Origin: Mesorhizobium sp. M7A.F.Ca.US.008.03.1.1
Lineage (GTDB): Bacteria > Pseudomonadota > Alphaproteobacteria > Rhizobiales > Rhizobiaceae
Direction: 5' to 3'
Assembly (NCBI RefSeq): GCF_003997495.1
Contig: NZ_RZRU01000010.1
Span: 43,830 to 76,489, forward strand
Length of the DNA: 32,660 nucleotides
Shown here: positions 8,292 to 16,615 of the stretch, piece by piece
How positions within the stretch are numbered: position 1 is the stretch's first letter
Layout of the letters: each line of letters starts with the position of its first letter
Program-made: the position numbers and the translations under genes
The notes under the pieces: model-generated
Told to the model about the DNA's origin: nothing
Database searches by the model: none
Seen by the model: only the letters and a program-made list of their open reading frames with translations

Positions 8292-8308
8292 TTGCAAACC
8301 TCGTGCCA
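8292..8308 (-). promoter_or_regulatory. Sigma-54 (-24/-12) promoter
   Basis: Read on the minus strand the sequence is TGGCACGAGGTTTGCAA. It matches the RpoN consensus TGGCACG-N4-TTGCA at every fixed base, with the required ten bases between the GG and GC pairs. It points left towards panD, with a predicted start near 8282 and an untranslated leader of about 300 bases. RpoN promoters require an enhancer-binding activator. In rhizobia NifA is the usual one for symbiotic genes, but NtrC, DctD and others are possible. Confidence 0.75.
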
Positions 8309-8412
8309 AACTGGCTAATCAGGCCGGAAACAGAAATGCGTGATCTCTTTCAGCTATTTAGGTGAGCAGACCACGGATCGGATCAAGAAGGCACGTCGCG
8401 GACGCGACAAAA

Positions 8413-8428
8413 TGTTGAGTGTAGGACG
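8413..8428 (-). promoter_or_regulatory. Possible NifA upstream activator site, one mismatch
   Basis: On the plus strand this reads TGT, ten bases, then ACG instead of ACA. It lies about 105 bases upstream of the sigma-54 promoter at 8292-8308, within the usual 80-200 base range for enhancer sites. The mismatch in one half-site makes it tentative. Confidence 0.3.
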
Positions 8429-8656
8429 GGTTGAGGTGGCGCCCTTCTGCTGGTGGTCGTGCGGCCGATCTGGGCATCGTTGACTTCTGGCGGCGGGGAT
8501 GTCGAGGACGCTCGGGTATTGGCTGTTCGGATCTTAGACGCGTGCAGCCTCATGCCTCGAATGCGGCCGTTTTACTTGTCCCAGTCGAGGCCTGCCTAAA
8601 TGTTTGATCTCAGGTTTTGATGGGGCATCCTTATCTTCCGAATCAAAGGATGCACT

Positions 8657-8716
8657 ATGGGCCAGGTTCTTCATGGGAGCGCCACGACGACAGAGGCGGT
8701 CCGTCGGGCGCCCGCT
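8657..8716 (+). pseudogene. IS481-like transposase, N-terminal scrap
   Basis: The frame opens MGQVLHGSATTTEAVRRA, the typical start of a group of IS481-type transposases (MGQV.HGSATTT.AVR.AIQ). The similarity stops after about 20 residues and no helix-turn-helix or DDE region follows in any frame. Just upstream, 8625-8653 contains an 8-base inverted repeat (GCATCCTT / AAGGATGC), which may be part of the element's leader. Only the 5' end of the element survives. Confidence 0.6.
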
Positions 8717-8917
8717 GATCAAGGGTTTGTTTTCAGCGATGGGATGGTCGCGGGGCTTACGCTCCTAAGGACGACCTTAAGAGCCCAGCCTCGCTACCGT
8801 GCCATGATCGCGCAAGGCGGCCCTCGCCGGAGGCGTACCCGAGGATCGCCCCTGACCAACAAGGAAAAGCCGGATCGACGCGGTCATGTATCCTCTAAGA
8901 GTTGTCATGACGCTTAC

Positions 8918-8925
8918 CTCCTTCA
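8918..8925 (+). repeat. Target site duplication, left
   Basis: CTCCTTCA directly precedes the left end of the IS256 element and is repeated at 10262-10269. Confidence 0.75.
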
Positions 8926-10261
8926 GGTTGTGTGCGTCAAGTTCTGCAAAATGGGGCGGCCACGATGCTGGTCATGCGGCTTGGCGTAGAGCGAGCTTCT
9001 TGTGCTCGCGCAGATCGTCCATGTTGATGTAGCGGTTGGCCTCCATCCAGTTCTCGTTGGTCTCGCAGCCAGCGCCCTGACGAGGCGCAGGCAGCTTTCA
9101 TTGGGGAAGATGCGCATGACATTGGTGCGCCGGCGGATTTCCTCATTGTGCCGTTCAAGCATGTTGGTGCTCTTGAGATGCTTGTGATGCTGGCGCGGCA
9201 GGCAAAAGAAGGTCAGCGTGCGCTCGATGGTCTCCTCCACCCAACTCGTCAGTCGCGGATAGCGGCCCGACCATTTGGACAGCCATGCGGCGAGATCGGC
9301 CTTGGCCTCGGCGAGATCGCGCCGGTCATTAGAGCCAGCGCAAGTCCTGCAGGCAGTCGGCGCCGTGCTTTCTCGGCAGGTGATCGAGCGCGTTCCTGAG
9401 GAAGTGGACGTAGCAGCGCTGCCAGGCGGCTTCGGGGATCACCTCGCCGATCGCCGCGACCAGGCCGGCATGATTGGCGGAGACAACCAGCTCGACGCCC
9501 TTGGGGCTGCGCGCCTTCAGCGCGACGAGGAAATCCCTCCAGGCCGAGCGGCTTTCGCGATTGGCCATCTCGACGGCCAGGATCTGGCGCCGGCCGTCCC
9601 AGTCGATGCCGACAGCGATCAGCACCGCCTGGCTCATGACGACGCCGGCCTCACGCACCTTCTCTTAGCGCGCATCGAGGATGAGGTAAGGAAACGGCTC
9701 TTGAAGGGGGCGCCTGGCAAAGGCAGCGAGGCTCTCGTCCAGCCGCTTGTTGATGGCCGAGATCGACGAGGCCGAGAACGCATGGCCGCACAGCTCTTCC
9801 GTGATCGCCTTGACCTTGCGGGTCGACACGCCCTGCACATACATCTCCGCAAGCGTCGCCACCAAGGCCCGCTCCGAACGCTGGTAACGCTCGAGAAGCT
9901 CGGTCGAGAAGCGGCCGGCCCGGTCCTGCGGAACCCGCAGCTCAAGCTTGCCGACCCGCGTGACAAGGGTGCGGCCGTAATAACCCGAGCGGTAGCCGAG
10001 CCGCTCAGGTGTGCGCTCGCTCTTCGAAGCCCCCAGCGCCTCGTCCATCTCGGCCTCGAGTACCTCCTGCATCACCGCACGGATCACTTCGTGAAGTCCG
10101 TCCGGGTCCGAAAGCAGAATGTCTTTGATGGCAGCGCTGCCGGTCTTACTTTCAATCTTGGTCATGGTGGCGTTCCTTCGCGGGAATCGGTGACGTGAAC
10201 AATCACCAGCCTGCCATGACCGCCCTCTCTCAGCGAATTTGCAGAACTGTCAGCACACACC
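8926..10261 (-). mobile_element. IS256-family insertion sequence, complete but inactivated
   Basis: This 1.34-kb element is bounded by related inverted ends at 8926-8950 and 10238-10261. Read inward, both ends carry TGTGTGC, four variable bases and AGTTCTGCAAA-type sequence. The 8-base direct repeat CTCCTTCA flanks it at 8918-8925 and 10262-10269 (9 bases if one end base is counted), which is the target duplication size of IS256 elements. It carries one damaged transposase gene reading leftward. Confidence 0.85.
8972..10165 (-). pseudogene. IS256-family transposase with nonsense codon and frameshifts
   Basis: The ATG at 10165 opens an N-terminal half of 166 residues ending LILDAR. There a TAA at 9665-9667 replaces the Tyr codon of the family motif DARYEKVREAG. 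The frame then continues (EKVREAGVVMSQAVLIAVGIDW, later CYVHFLRNALDHLPRKHGADC) to about 9330. After frame changes the C-terminal part reads KSTNMLERHNEEIRRRTNVMRIFPN and ends ...MDDLREHKK with a stop at 8972-8974. The total span of 1194 bases equals a normal transposase of about 400 residues, so the gene decayed mainly by point changes and small indels. It cannot make a full-length protein unless supplied in trans. Confidence 0.88.
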
Positions 10262-10269
10262 CTCCTTCA
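10262..10269 (+). repeat. Target site duplication, right
   Basis: CTCCTTCA directly follows the right end of the IS256 element and matches 8918-8925. It lies inside the interrupted GNAT reading frame. Confidence 0.75.
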
Positions 10270-10433
10270 TCACAAACCCAACCGAACAACTGGGCAGGTG
10301 TTCCAAAAAACGCCGAGTTCCAATAAGGACTCAGGTCCTGGTCCGCTATTGTCACCCCTTCCAAGTCGATGTGTTCGTCACAAATCTTGCGCAATTGAGA
10401 AAGGTCGCCCGGGCGTACAACTCTGATTTCCAC
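10262..10433 (-). pseudogene. GNAT N-terminal fragment cut by IS256
   Basis: A GTG at 10433 with AGGAGA about 8 bases upstream opens a frame beginning VEIRVVRPGDLSQLRKICDEHIDLEG and running to FFGTPAQLFGWVCDEGG, a typical GNAT amino half. The IS256 element enters after that point, and the frame continues into the IS end. The remainder would lie on the far side of the element (below 8918), where no convincing continuation was found. The acetyl-CoA loop is absent, so it is non-functional. Confidence 0.65.
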
Positions 10434-10658
10434 AGTATTCTCCTGCTTCTCGTTCCGGCACACGTCAGGGGATTTGCTTGCGCAGTTGCCTGATGTGGCA
10501 GGTGAGCCAGCCCGCATATTGGCCGTCGTATTGTGGGCCGCGACGCTCACATGTGCGCACCCGATGAAGTGTAGATGTGTTTGTTTCAGGCAATGAGGCG
10601 CGTCTTGTGAGCACCGCCACGGTGGACCTGAAATCGCCTCACAGACGCTTGCCCACTG

Positions 10659-10689
10659 AACACGTCCCCGCCATGACCGGGGACGTGTT
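10659..10689. other. Perfect 12-bp hairpin
   Basis: AACACGTCCCCG at 10659-10670 is exactly complementary to CGGGGACGTGTT at 10678-10689 with a 7-base loop. It sits just after the leftward end of the EhuB-like pseudogene (10704) and is followed by no T-run, so it may be an old transcript-end or mRNA-stabilising stem. Confidence 0.5.
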
Positions 10690-10703
10690 AAGGCACATTG
10701 CCT

Positions 10704-11330
10704 TCAGCCTCTGCAGAGGTCAGCGGTCTTGCTGCCGTCCGCAGGTTGTCTTTGCCGTAGCCGTATTTGCCGAATACTGCCATCATTTCGCCAGAGCCAA
10801 CATAGTCCTGCATACGGCATTGAACGCGTCGACCGCAGCCTGCTCGTTGAGCTCGAAGGCGATAGCAGGATAGTTGGCTGGCGCGATGAACGAATCGGCC
10901 AGCTCAAGGCTGTGGTCCTTCTTAACAAGTCCAGTCGCTGTAAAGTAGTCGAGGGCACCGGCGGCGGCGCGACAGCCTGTCCGCCGGCGGTCCGGCGACC
11001 TGCATGATTTTGTCGTCGGCGATGCCTGACTTTTTCGCGTCCTGGACCGCGGTGTAGCCTGTATCACTGACGAAGGTGAGTCCCTTGTCACGCACATCCT
11101 CATAAGAATGCAGCCCTTCCGGGTTGCCCTTAGGCACCAGCAGTGCGCCTCTCTCCGTAGCGATCGGTTCGCTGAACAGCACGTTGCGGCAGCGCTCCGG
11201 CTTGATCCACATGCCGGCCGTGATGAAGTCGAAGCGGCTAGCCTGCAGGCCGGGGACAAGTGAGCCCCATTCGGTTACGACCGGCTCGATTCTATTCTCG
11301 TGTTTTTGCGCGACGCACGCAAATGCCAGA
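10704..11330 (-). pseudogene. EhuB-like amino-acid binding protein, decayed
   Basis: Minus-strand segments in three frames together give most of a periplasmic binding protein close to the intact one at 20430-21302. They are NRIEPVVTEWGSLVPGLQ with GMWIKPERCRNVLFSEPI and DDKIMQVAGPP, then YPAIAFELNEQAAVDAFNAV, then ADGSKTADLCRG at the end. The signal peptide and about the first 80 residues are missing, and at least three frameshifts are present. It carries the Trp/Trp pocket variant (EWG, GMWIKPERC) seen in the intact copy. It lies downstream of the aminotransferase and dehydrogenase genes on the same strand, so it may once have been that operon's binding protein. Confidence 0.85.
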
Positions 11331-11366
11331 CAATCCGATCCCCAAATTAATTCCCAGCACCGCAGG

Positions 11367-11845
11367 TTATTTGGTGTCCGCTTTTTCAACGAGACGCTCC
11401 ATGAGCGTGCTGTAGGCGACAAAACCGGTGTGAGACCAGAAGGTCTTGCGGCCAGGATTGGTCTCCAGCACGTCGAGGAAAATCCTTGATTTGTTGTGGA
11501 AACGAGACCGAATAAGCAGCTCAAGGGTCCTGCAGCCAATCTCCGAACGTCGGTGTTGGCAGCTGACGTAGAATTGCCTCAAAAAGACGCGTTGCCCACT
11601 CGGCTCCGCATTGTCTGGCTCCAAACGATGAGTGGCGAGGCCCACAATCTCGCCGTTCTGGCTGAAGAGGTCGACCATCCAAATTTCGCGATTCACCAAC
11701 TGAATAAACCGCTCCTTGAGTTCTGAAACCGTCATCGGGGTTTCGATGCTTCTCGGCCTCGATCAACTCGCGGTTCAACATTGCCAACTTGTCGAAATCT
11801 TCGGCGGCAGCTCTGCGAATCTCAATTGTCTCTGAAGCACTGTGA
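11367..11845 (-). pseudogene. GNAT acetyltransferase with frameshift
   Basis: Reading leftward, the frame IEIRRAAAEDFDKLAMLNRELIEAEKHRNP continues in a second frame as MTVSELKERFIQLVNREIWMVDLF, then GEIVGLATHRL, VFLRQFYVSCQHRRSEIGCRTLELL and FWSHTGFVAYSTLME. This is a complete GNAT fold. The shift lies at a run of four C (minus strand) near 11736-11740; removing one base restores HRNPMTVSEL, the common family sequence. The acetyl-CoA loop reads HRRSEIG. A single-base change, or a sequencing error in the homopolymer, would explain the break. No clean in-frame start codon is visible, although AGGAGAGG lies just upstream, so a second small lesion is possible. Confidence 0.75.
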
Positions 11846-12063
11846 TCCTCTCCTGACCCATGCGACCCACGCAGCGGGCTAGGCAATGCGCTCCTACATG
11901 TCCGTGGTGGGTAAAGCCCGTCCGCAGCCAAAAATCCTATGATTAGAGTTGTTCTCGATGACCTCCGATACGGATTCTCTCGCCGGGCTTATTTCGATTT
12001 GGTCGAGGTCATTGAATCCTGCATCGCCCGACAGCCGCGCCGTCGGTAGGGATCAGCAAGCGT

Positions 12064-13524
12064 TCAATTTCCAGATGGTGGCTGCGAGAGGCGGATACCA
12101 ACGTTTCTCGTCTGAACGTAGCCGTCCAGCGCTTCCTGACCCTTCTCCCTGCCGTAGCCGGACTGGTTTATCCCACCGAACGGTGTTTCCACCCCGCCCA
12201 CATACCACCCATTCACGTACACTTGACCGGCCCAAAGGCGGTCGGCGGTCCAGAGGGCCCGGTCAATATCCCGCGTGAACACGCCCGCTGCCAGACCGTG
12301 AACGGTGTCGTTCGCGAGATTGACGGCCATTCCCGGATTATCGAACGTGGTAACGGCAAGAACAGGACCGAATACTTCTTGCTGGAAGAGATTGCTGTCT
12401 CGCGCGACATCGGCAAACACCGTGGCCGCCATAAAGTAACCGCTCCGCTCCGAAAGCGCAGTCCCGCCGGTTACGAGTCGCGCGCCCTGCGAGAGGGCCG
12501 TCTGGCAGGCCCGCTCAACTCCTTGTCGTTGGTTTCGGGAGATCAACGGGGTGATGTCGCAGTTTTCGCGTCCTGGACCGACCGACAGTCCTTCGACGCA
12601 GACCCTCACTCTTTCCACCAGTTTGTCTGCAATAGAACGTTCCACAATAAGACGTGTAAGGTTGTTGCAATTCTGGCCTGCATTCAGAAAGGTCCCGACG
12701 CGTACCGCTTCCACAACGCAGTCGAGGTCGGCATCGGAATACACAACTGCAGCCGACTTTCCGCCCAGTTCCATTATGCAGGGCACGATCCGATCCGCTG
12801 CCGTCTTGAGCACCGTCCGCCCAGTAGTAATCGAGCCCGTGAAGACGATGTGGCGAACGTCGGGATGTTCGATCAGCGCCTGGCCTGCCGTTTGGCCGTA
12901 TCCAGTGAGCACGTTGACCGCTCCGGCAGGCAGCCCCGCTGTCTCACAGGCACGCGCAAGTTCAACTCCGGAAAGGGGAGCTAGTTCCGGCGACTTCACC
13001 ACGACTGAGTTGCCGGTTGCGATGGCGCAGGCCAGCGAGCGGGCCGTCAGTTCAAGTGGACCATTCCACGGAACGATCTGGGCGGACACGCCGAAGGGAC
13101 TTCTGACTGTGTAGTTGACCAGGTTGGCCCCGCGCGGGATCGAGCGCCCTTCAAGTTTGTCGGCCAAGCCACCATAGTATCGCAGGTATCTGATGGCGGT
13201 CTGAACCTCGCCATCGGCAAGTTCCAATGCCTTCCCCGTCTCCGCGCAGTTAATGGCTGCGATCTCGTCGAAACGCGCTTCAAGGGCGTCGGCAACGCGA
13301 AACAACATGCGACCGCGATCATACGGATGCATGTCTATCAGCACGCGGTCGCGAAAAACGCGGTGAGCAGCAGTAACGGCAAGCTCGATGTCTTGGGGTC
13401 CTGCTTCAGCTACGACAGCAATCGTTTCGGCGCTCGCCGGGTCATCGACCTCGATGCGTGTGCCGGACACAGAATCCCGCCACTCGCCATCGATATAATT
13501 TTTGACTACGTCGTTGCTGGCCAT
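12064..13524 (-). CDS. NAD(P)-dependent aldehyde dehydrogenase (DoeC-like)
   Basis: This 486-residue member of the aldehyde dehydrogenase superfamily would oxidise an aldehyde to a carboxylate, probably the semialdehyde released by the neighbouring aminotransferase. Catalytic residues are visible: Asn154 (PWNGP), Lys177 (VVVKSPE), Glu252 (MELGGKS) and the nucleophile Cys286 (NAGQNC). The cofactor loop FTGSITTG is at 228-235. Full length, no damage. The ATG at 13524 has GAGG about 9 bases upstream. It follows the class III aminotransferase by 225 bases on the same strand, as in ectoine-degradation pairs (DoeD, then DoeC making aspartate from aspartate semialdehyde). The aldehyde used here is not proven. 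From memory it corresponds to Y4uC of NGR234. Confidence 0.9.
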   Translation of the reverse strand: MASNDVVKNYIDGEWRDSVSGTRIEVDDPASAETIAVVAEAGPQDIELAVTAAHRVFRDRVLIDMHPYDRGRMLFRVADALEARFDEIAAINCAETGKALELADGEVQTAIRYLRYYGGLADKLEGRSIPRGANLVNYTVRSPFGVSAQIVPWNGPLELTARSLACAIATGNSVVVKSPELAPLSGVELARACETAGLPAGAVNVLTGYGQTAGQALIEHPDVRHIVFTGSITTGRTVLKTAADRIVPCIMELGGKSAAVVYSDADLDCVVEAVRVGTFLNAGQNCNNLTRLIVERSIADKLVERVRVCVEGLSVGPGRENCDITPLISRNQRQGVERACQTALSQGARLVTGGTALSERSGYFMAATVFADVARDSNLFQQEVFGPVLAVTTFDNPGMAVNLANDTVHGLAAGVFTRDIDRALWTADRLWAGQVYVNGWYVGGVETPFGGINQSGYGREKGQEALDGYVQTRNVGIRLSQPPSGN

Positions 13525-13674
13525 CCAGTCCTCTTTCTTATCGCTCGATTTTCTTCGAATTGGCGCAGCGACAGTGGTCGGCGCCGCAGGAAGAACGGCA
13601 ACCGTGGTATCGGTCCGGCAGTGAAAGCCCTAGTCTGCCGTTCAGCCGCTCCGAGTTCGCCCACTGCCACATGC

Positions 13675-13699
13675 CACGGAACGGCCTTCCCGTTCCGTG
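13675..13699 (-). terminator. Intercistronic hairpin after the aminotransferase
   Basis: CACGGAACGG at 13675-13684 pairs perfectly with CCGTTCCGTG at 13690-13699 around a 5-base loop. It lies about 50 bases beyond the aminotransferase stop codon and before the dehydrogenase start. There is no U-run, so partial termination or mRNA protection is as likely as a true terminator. Confidence 0.45.
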
Positions 13700-13749
13700 A
13701 CTGCGAGCGGCCCGATTTTGGACCTGCTAGTGGCCCGGTGCTTTGTCGG

Positions 13750-15066
13750 CTAGCGAGCCGCGCCTCCACCGTCGAGGGTAGTCGCTACTGCGCCAATGCT
13801 GTCGCGAATGATGGACAGACCACGCCGAAGGTCAGCCTCGGCGATGGTGAGGGCAGTCATGAACTTAAGCACCTCACCGTATGAGCCGGCGATCTCGATC
13901 ACCAAGCCCCGACGAAAAGCCTCCTGGGAGACCAGACCTGGCAAGGAGTGGTGCTTCGGTGAAACGAGTCCGTACATCAGACCGCGGCCTCGCACGCTCA
14001 GGCCGAGGGTGGGGAATTCCTCGGTAATCGCGTTGAGTTCTTGGACCAAGATCGCAGACTTGCGAGCGATCTCATCCTCGAACTTGGAGTCGGACCAGTA
14101 AGCTTCGAGGGCCGCACGAGCAGTGACGAAAGCATAGTTGTTGCCTCTGAAGGTCCCGGTGTGTGCGCCCGGGGCCCAGACATCAAGTTCAGGCTTGATG
14201 AGAATAAGGGCCATTGGGGTTCCGATCGCCGACAAAGATTTGGACAGGGTAACGATGTCCGGCACAATTGCAGCCGCTTCGAAACTGAAGAAACTGCCCG
14301 CGCGACCGACCCCGGCCTGGATGTCATCGAGGATCATCAAGATTCCGTGCCGCGACGTTAGCTCGCGCAGCCGTTGCAGCCAAGTAACGCTCGCAGCATT
14401 GATGCCGCCTTCACCTTGGATCCCTTCCAGGATCACCGCGGCAGGTTTGTCGAGGCCACTGTTGGGGTCATTGAGAAGCTTTTCGAAGTAATCGATTGTG
14501 TCAACTGACGCCCCCAGGTAGCCTTCGTATGGCAACGATGTCACATGGGCGAGGGGAAACCCGGCAGCGGCCCGGTGCTCCTTGTTTCCCATCGCTGCCA
14601 ATGCTCCAGCGCTTTCCCCATGGAACGAGTTGGTAAACGAGACGATGTTCGATCTCCCGGTCACCTGGCGAGCCAGTTTTAGACTCGCTTCGACCGCGTT
14701 CGTACCTGTGGGGCCGGGAAACTGTAATTTGTATGTCAGACCACGAGGCTTGAGAATGTATCGCTCGAAAGCTTCGATGAAGGCTTTCTTGGCCGTCGTG
14801 GCAAGGTCCAGCCCATGCACAATTCCGTCGCGCTCGATATAATCCAGCAGCGCCTTCTTGATGACGGGGTTGTTGTGCCCATAATTCAAAACGCCTGCAC
14901 CGGCGAAAAAGTCGAGATATTCCCGACCGTCTGCAGCGATGAGAGTGGTCCCGACTCCGCGATCGAATAGGGCGGGGAAGGCGCGGACGTAGCTGCGCAC
15001 CTCAGACTCCAGGCGATTGAAAACCGCGAGACCTGCATCCATTTCAGGTGCGAATTGCTTGCTCAT
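13750..15066 (-). CDS. Class III PLP aminotransferase (DoeD/EctB-like)
   Basis: This 438-residue enzyme of the diaminobutyrate--2-oxoglutarate aminotransferase type moves the terminal amino group of a diamino acid or omega-amino acid to 2-oxoglutarate, giving a semialdehyde. The PLP Lys276 is in TLSKSLSAIGTPMAL. Asp247 (ILDDIQAGVGRAG) would contact the pyridine nitrogen; the usual DEIQ reads DDIQ. The phosphate site GPTGTNAVE is at 118-126. I chose the ATG at 15066 because GAGGAG lies about 8 bases upstream and relatives start with a similar Asp/Leu-rich lead (AVFNRLESEVRSYVRAFP); the frame stays open to 15177. It is the first gene of a leftward unit with the aldehyde dehydrogenase and is divergent from an Lrp/AsnC regulator, the arrangement of doeX-doeD-doeC. 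From memory it corresponds to Y4uB. Confidence 0.88.
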   Translation of the reverse strand: MSKQFAPEMDAGLAVFNRLESEVRSYVRAFPALFDRGVGTTLIAADGREYLDFFAGAGVLNYGHNNPVIKKALLDYIERDGIVHGLDLATTAKKAFIEAFERYILKPRGLTYKLQFPGPTGTNAVEASLKLARQVTGRSNIVSFTNSFHGESAGALAAMGNKEHRAAAGFPLAHVTSLPYEGYLGASVDTIDYFEKLLNDPNSGLDKPAAVILEGIQGEGGINAASVTWLQRLRELTSRHGILMILDDIQAGVGRAGSFFSFEAAAIVPDIVTLSKSLSAIGTPMALILIKPELDVWAPGAHTGTFRGNNYAFVTARAALEAYWSDSKFEDEIARKSAILVQELNAITEEFPTLGLSVRGRGLMYGLVSPKHHSLPGLVSQEAFRRGLVIEIAGSYGEVLKFMTALTIAEADLRRGLSIIRDSIGAVATTLDGGGAAR

Positions 15067-15687
15067 AGGCGAACTCCTCAATCTGAAGCCTGCAAAGCCA
15101 GGCCTCTTCTGCTTTATGAAGTGGCGTGTAGGTGCCGTTGTGAGACAATAGCGCGCTACATTGGGCGCCTTGCGCAAATTCTGAGCGGCGGGATGCAGTA
15201 ATTATGCGAAATTGCCGGCAGGTTGCATAAGGCCGGCGGTTTGTGTGGCTGCGGTGACGATTTTTCCCAACCACCTCAAGACGGCTGCATTTGATGCAGC
15301 AACCGGGGCAGGCGAACCTAGCGCTCGATTCCCTATACACAGATGAGACTCTTGGCAGCGTGAGCCAACGAATGGAAGCCGAAGCGCGGAAATAGAGGTC
15401 CCCCCTATCATCATCGTCCAGTCGGCTTAGCGTTTAAGTTCCGAGACGTTTCCTCGGCCGAACTGGGCGCAAGGCCTCGGCTTTTGACCGTCGGCTGCCA
15501 TTGTCAGTTGGGCGATGGTGGACAGCACTCTTCGGCCAATGGCTATAACTGACGTCGAGGACGATAGCCGACTTTGGTCCCATGCCTGGCCTGATCGTTT
15601 GGGCTTCCGTCTGCGCGGGGTTGAGGCTACAGTCGAGTGCATATCGCAGTTTTTCTGCGCAAATTGCAGCTATTCCGGAGAATGACC
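15067..15687. promoter_or_regulatory. Divergent promoter region
   Basis: These 620 bases lie between the leftward aminotransferase and the rightward Lrp-type gene and contain no credible coding frame. They hold several AT-rich, GCA/TGC-flanked half-sites around 15190-15235 that could be Lrp-type operator elements, but no exact palindrome. Promoters for both directions should be here. Confidence 0.45.
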
Positions 15688-16152
15688 ATGGAATTGGATC
15701 GGATAGATCTGAAAATCTTAAGCGCTGTTCAGCGCAACAATCGCCAAACAACGGAAGAATTGGGCCAACTGGCCGGTATATCGCCCACGGCCTGTCAGCG
15801 GCGATTGAAGCAGTTGCGACAAATTGGCGTAATTGAGGCTGATGTTGCAATCGTGTCGCCTGAGGCGGTGGGCAGGTCCCTGATGATGCTGGTCTTGGTC
15901 GACATTGAGCGCTATCGTTCCGACGTCATCGATCGCTTCAAGCAGTCTCTACAGAAGGCGCCTGAAGTAATGAGCGCGTATGCGGTCACCGGTAACGCCG
16001 ATTTCGTTCTCCTTCTCTCCGTGCGTGACTTGGCAGAGTACGACGCATTCTCGAGGCGTTTCTTCTTTGATAGCCCGGCTGTTAGAAATTACAGCACGAT
16101 GATTGTGATGGATCGCACGAAGGTAACCTTGGCGGTGCCAATCGATGTATAG
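15688..16152 (+). CDS. Lrp/AsnC-family transcriptional regulator (DoeX-like)
   Basis: This 154-residue regulator has an N-terminal helix-turn-helix (about residues 5-50: LDRIDLKILSAVQ, TTEELGQLAGISPTACQRRLKQL) and a C-terminal ligand-sensing RAM domain (about 65-150) with the conserved turn VTGNADFVLLL. These proteins form dimers to octamers and respond to amino acids or related metabolites. I prefer the ATG at 15688 because GGAG sits 7 bases upstream; a second ATG at 15682 is too close to that site. It is divergent from the aminotransferase/dehydrogenase unit, so it most likely controls it in response to the catabolised substrate or intermediate, as DoeX does in ectoine breakdown (inference). 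From memory it corresponds to Y4tD of NGR234. Confidence 0.9.
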   Translation: MELDRIDLKILSAVQRNNRQTTEELGQLAGISPTACQRRLKQLRQIGVIEADVAIVSPEAVGRSLMMLVLVDIERYRSDVIDRFKQSLQKAPEVMSAYAVTGNADFVLLLSVRDLAEYDAFSRRFFFDSPAVRNYSTMIVMDRTKVTLAVPIDV

Positions 16153-16615
16153 AACGCGCAATCTTACGCGCATTCAACAACTGGTTGATCCGATTCACCG
16201 ATGACTGGCGCAAGGGTCAGCCGCCTTGCCCGCCGGCCATGATTGGGACGGGAGTTTTCGTACCGCTAAAGCGGCGATGGAGCGCAAGGCGAAGCATCAT
16301 TCTGCTCCTTACAACGGCCTCGTCAGCGCGATGCTGCAAAAGCACTTCTGGACCTACCGGGCTGCATTCTGATGTATCTCGCGATAGGTTTGTCCCCTTC
16401 AGTCGCGATGCGCTTTGTCCACTTAAGTCACGACGCTCCGGCATCGCCTTCAGCCCTGATGGACTGCTGGCAAGGTCATGTTTAAACGTTCCGCCCCGTT
16501 GGGAGGCCGCCATAATGCGAATCTCTTAAGAATGCGCTGATTTCCTGCGTCCTGCAAGATAATTGCGCGTTTTTGCTTGCTCGCCGTCTGCTAGATTTTT
16601 GCCCGACTCAGACAT
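16153..16615. other. Gap with IS21-like end; no gene
   Basis: Besides the tandem repeat at 16389-16438 this stretch of about 460 bases contains what looks like the tail of a lost gene, ending ...AMLQKHFWTYRAAF with a stop at about 16371. I could not identify it. No ribosome site precedes the GMC copy that follows. Confidence 0.4.
16389..16438. repeat. Two tandem 25-bp repeats, IS21-like terminus
   Basis: 16389-16413 and 16414-16438 are back-to-back copies that share TTTGTCC.CTT.AGTC.CGA.GC.C with about six differences. Short internally repeated ends beginning TGTCC..TTAAGTC are characteristic of IS21-family elements. No istA or istB coding sequence is adjacent, so this is probably a solitary end left after loss of the element. 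Confidence 0.5.

Larger units (their letters stand above)
7986..8656. other. Regulatory gap upstream of panD
   Basis: Apart from the sigma-54 promoter and putative activator sites, this stretch of about 670 bases has no recognised gene. A 60-codon minus-strand frame (8105-8287) begins between the promoter's -12 element and the predicted transcription start and shows no homology, so I do not call it. Confidence 0.4.

Noticed and set aside
8718..8900. Possible continuation of the interrupted GNAT gene on the left of the IS256 element (a GAILGYASG-like reading)
   Set aside because: The frame does not join cleanly across the target duplication and no acetyl-CoA loop or later GNAT sequence follows.
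9275..10198. 307-codon plus-strand open frame
   Set aside because: It is the reverse shadow of the IS256 transposase; the minus strand gives recognisable family sequence and this strand does not.
12223..12984. 253-codon plus-strand open frame
   Set aside because: Shadow of the aldehyde dehydrogenase, which has all catalytic residues on the other strand.
16500..16520. GG-N10-GC spacing before GMC copy 2
   Set aside because: Only the two dinucleotides fit; most other sigma-54 consensus bases are absent.
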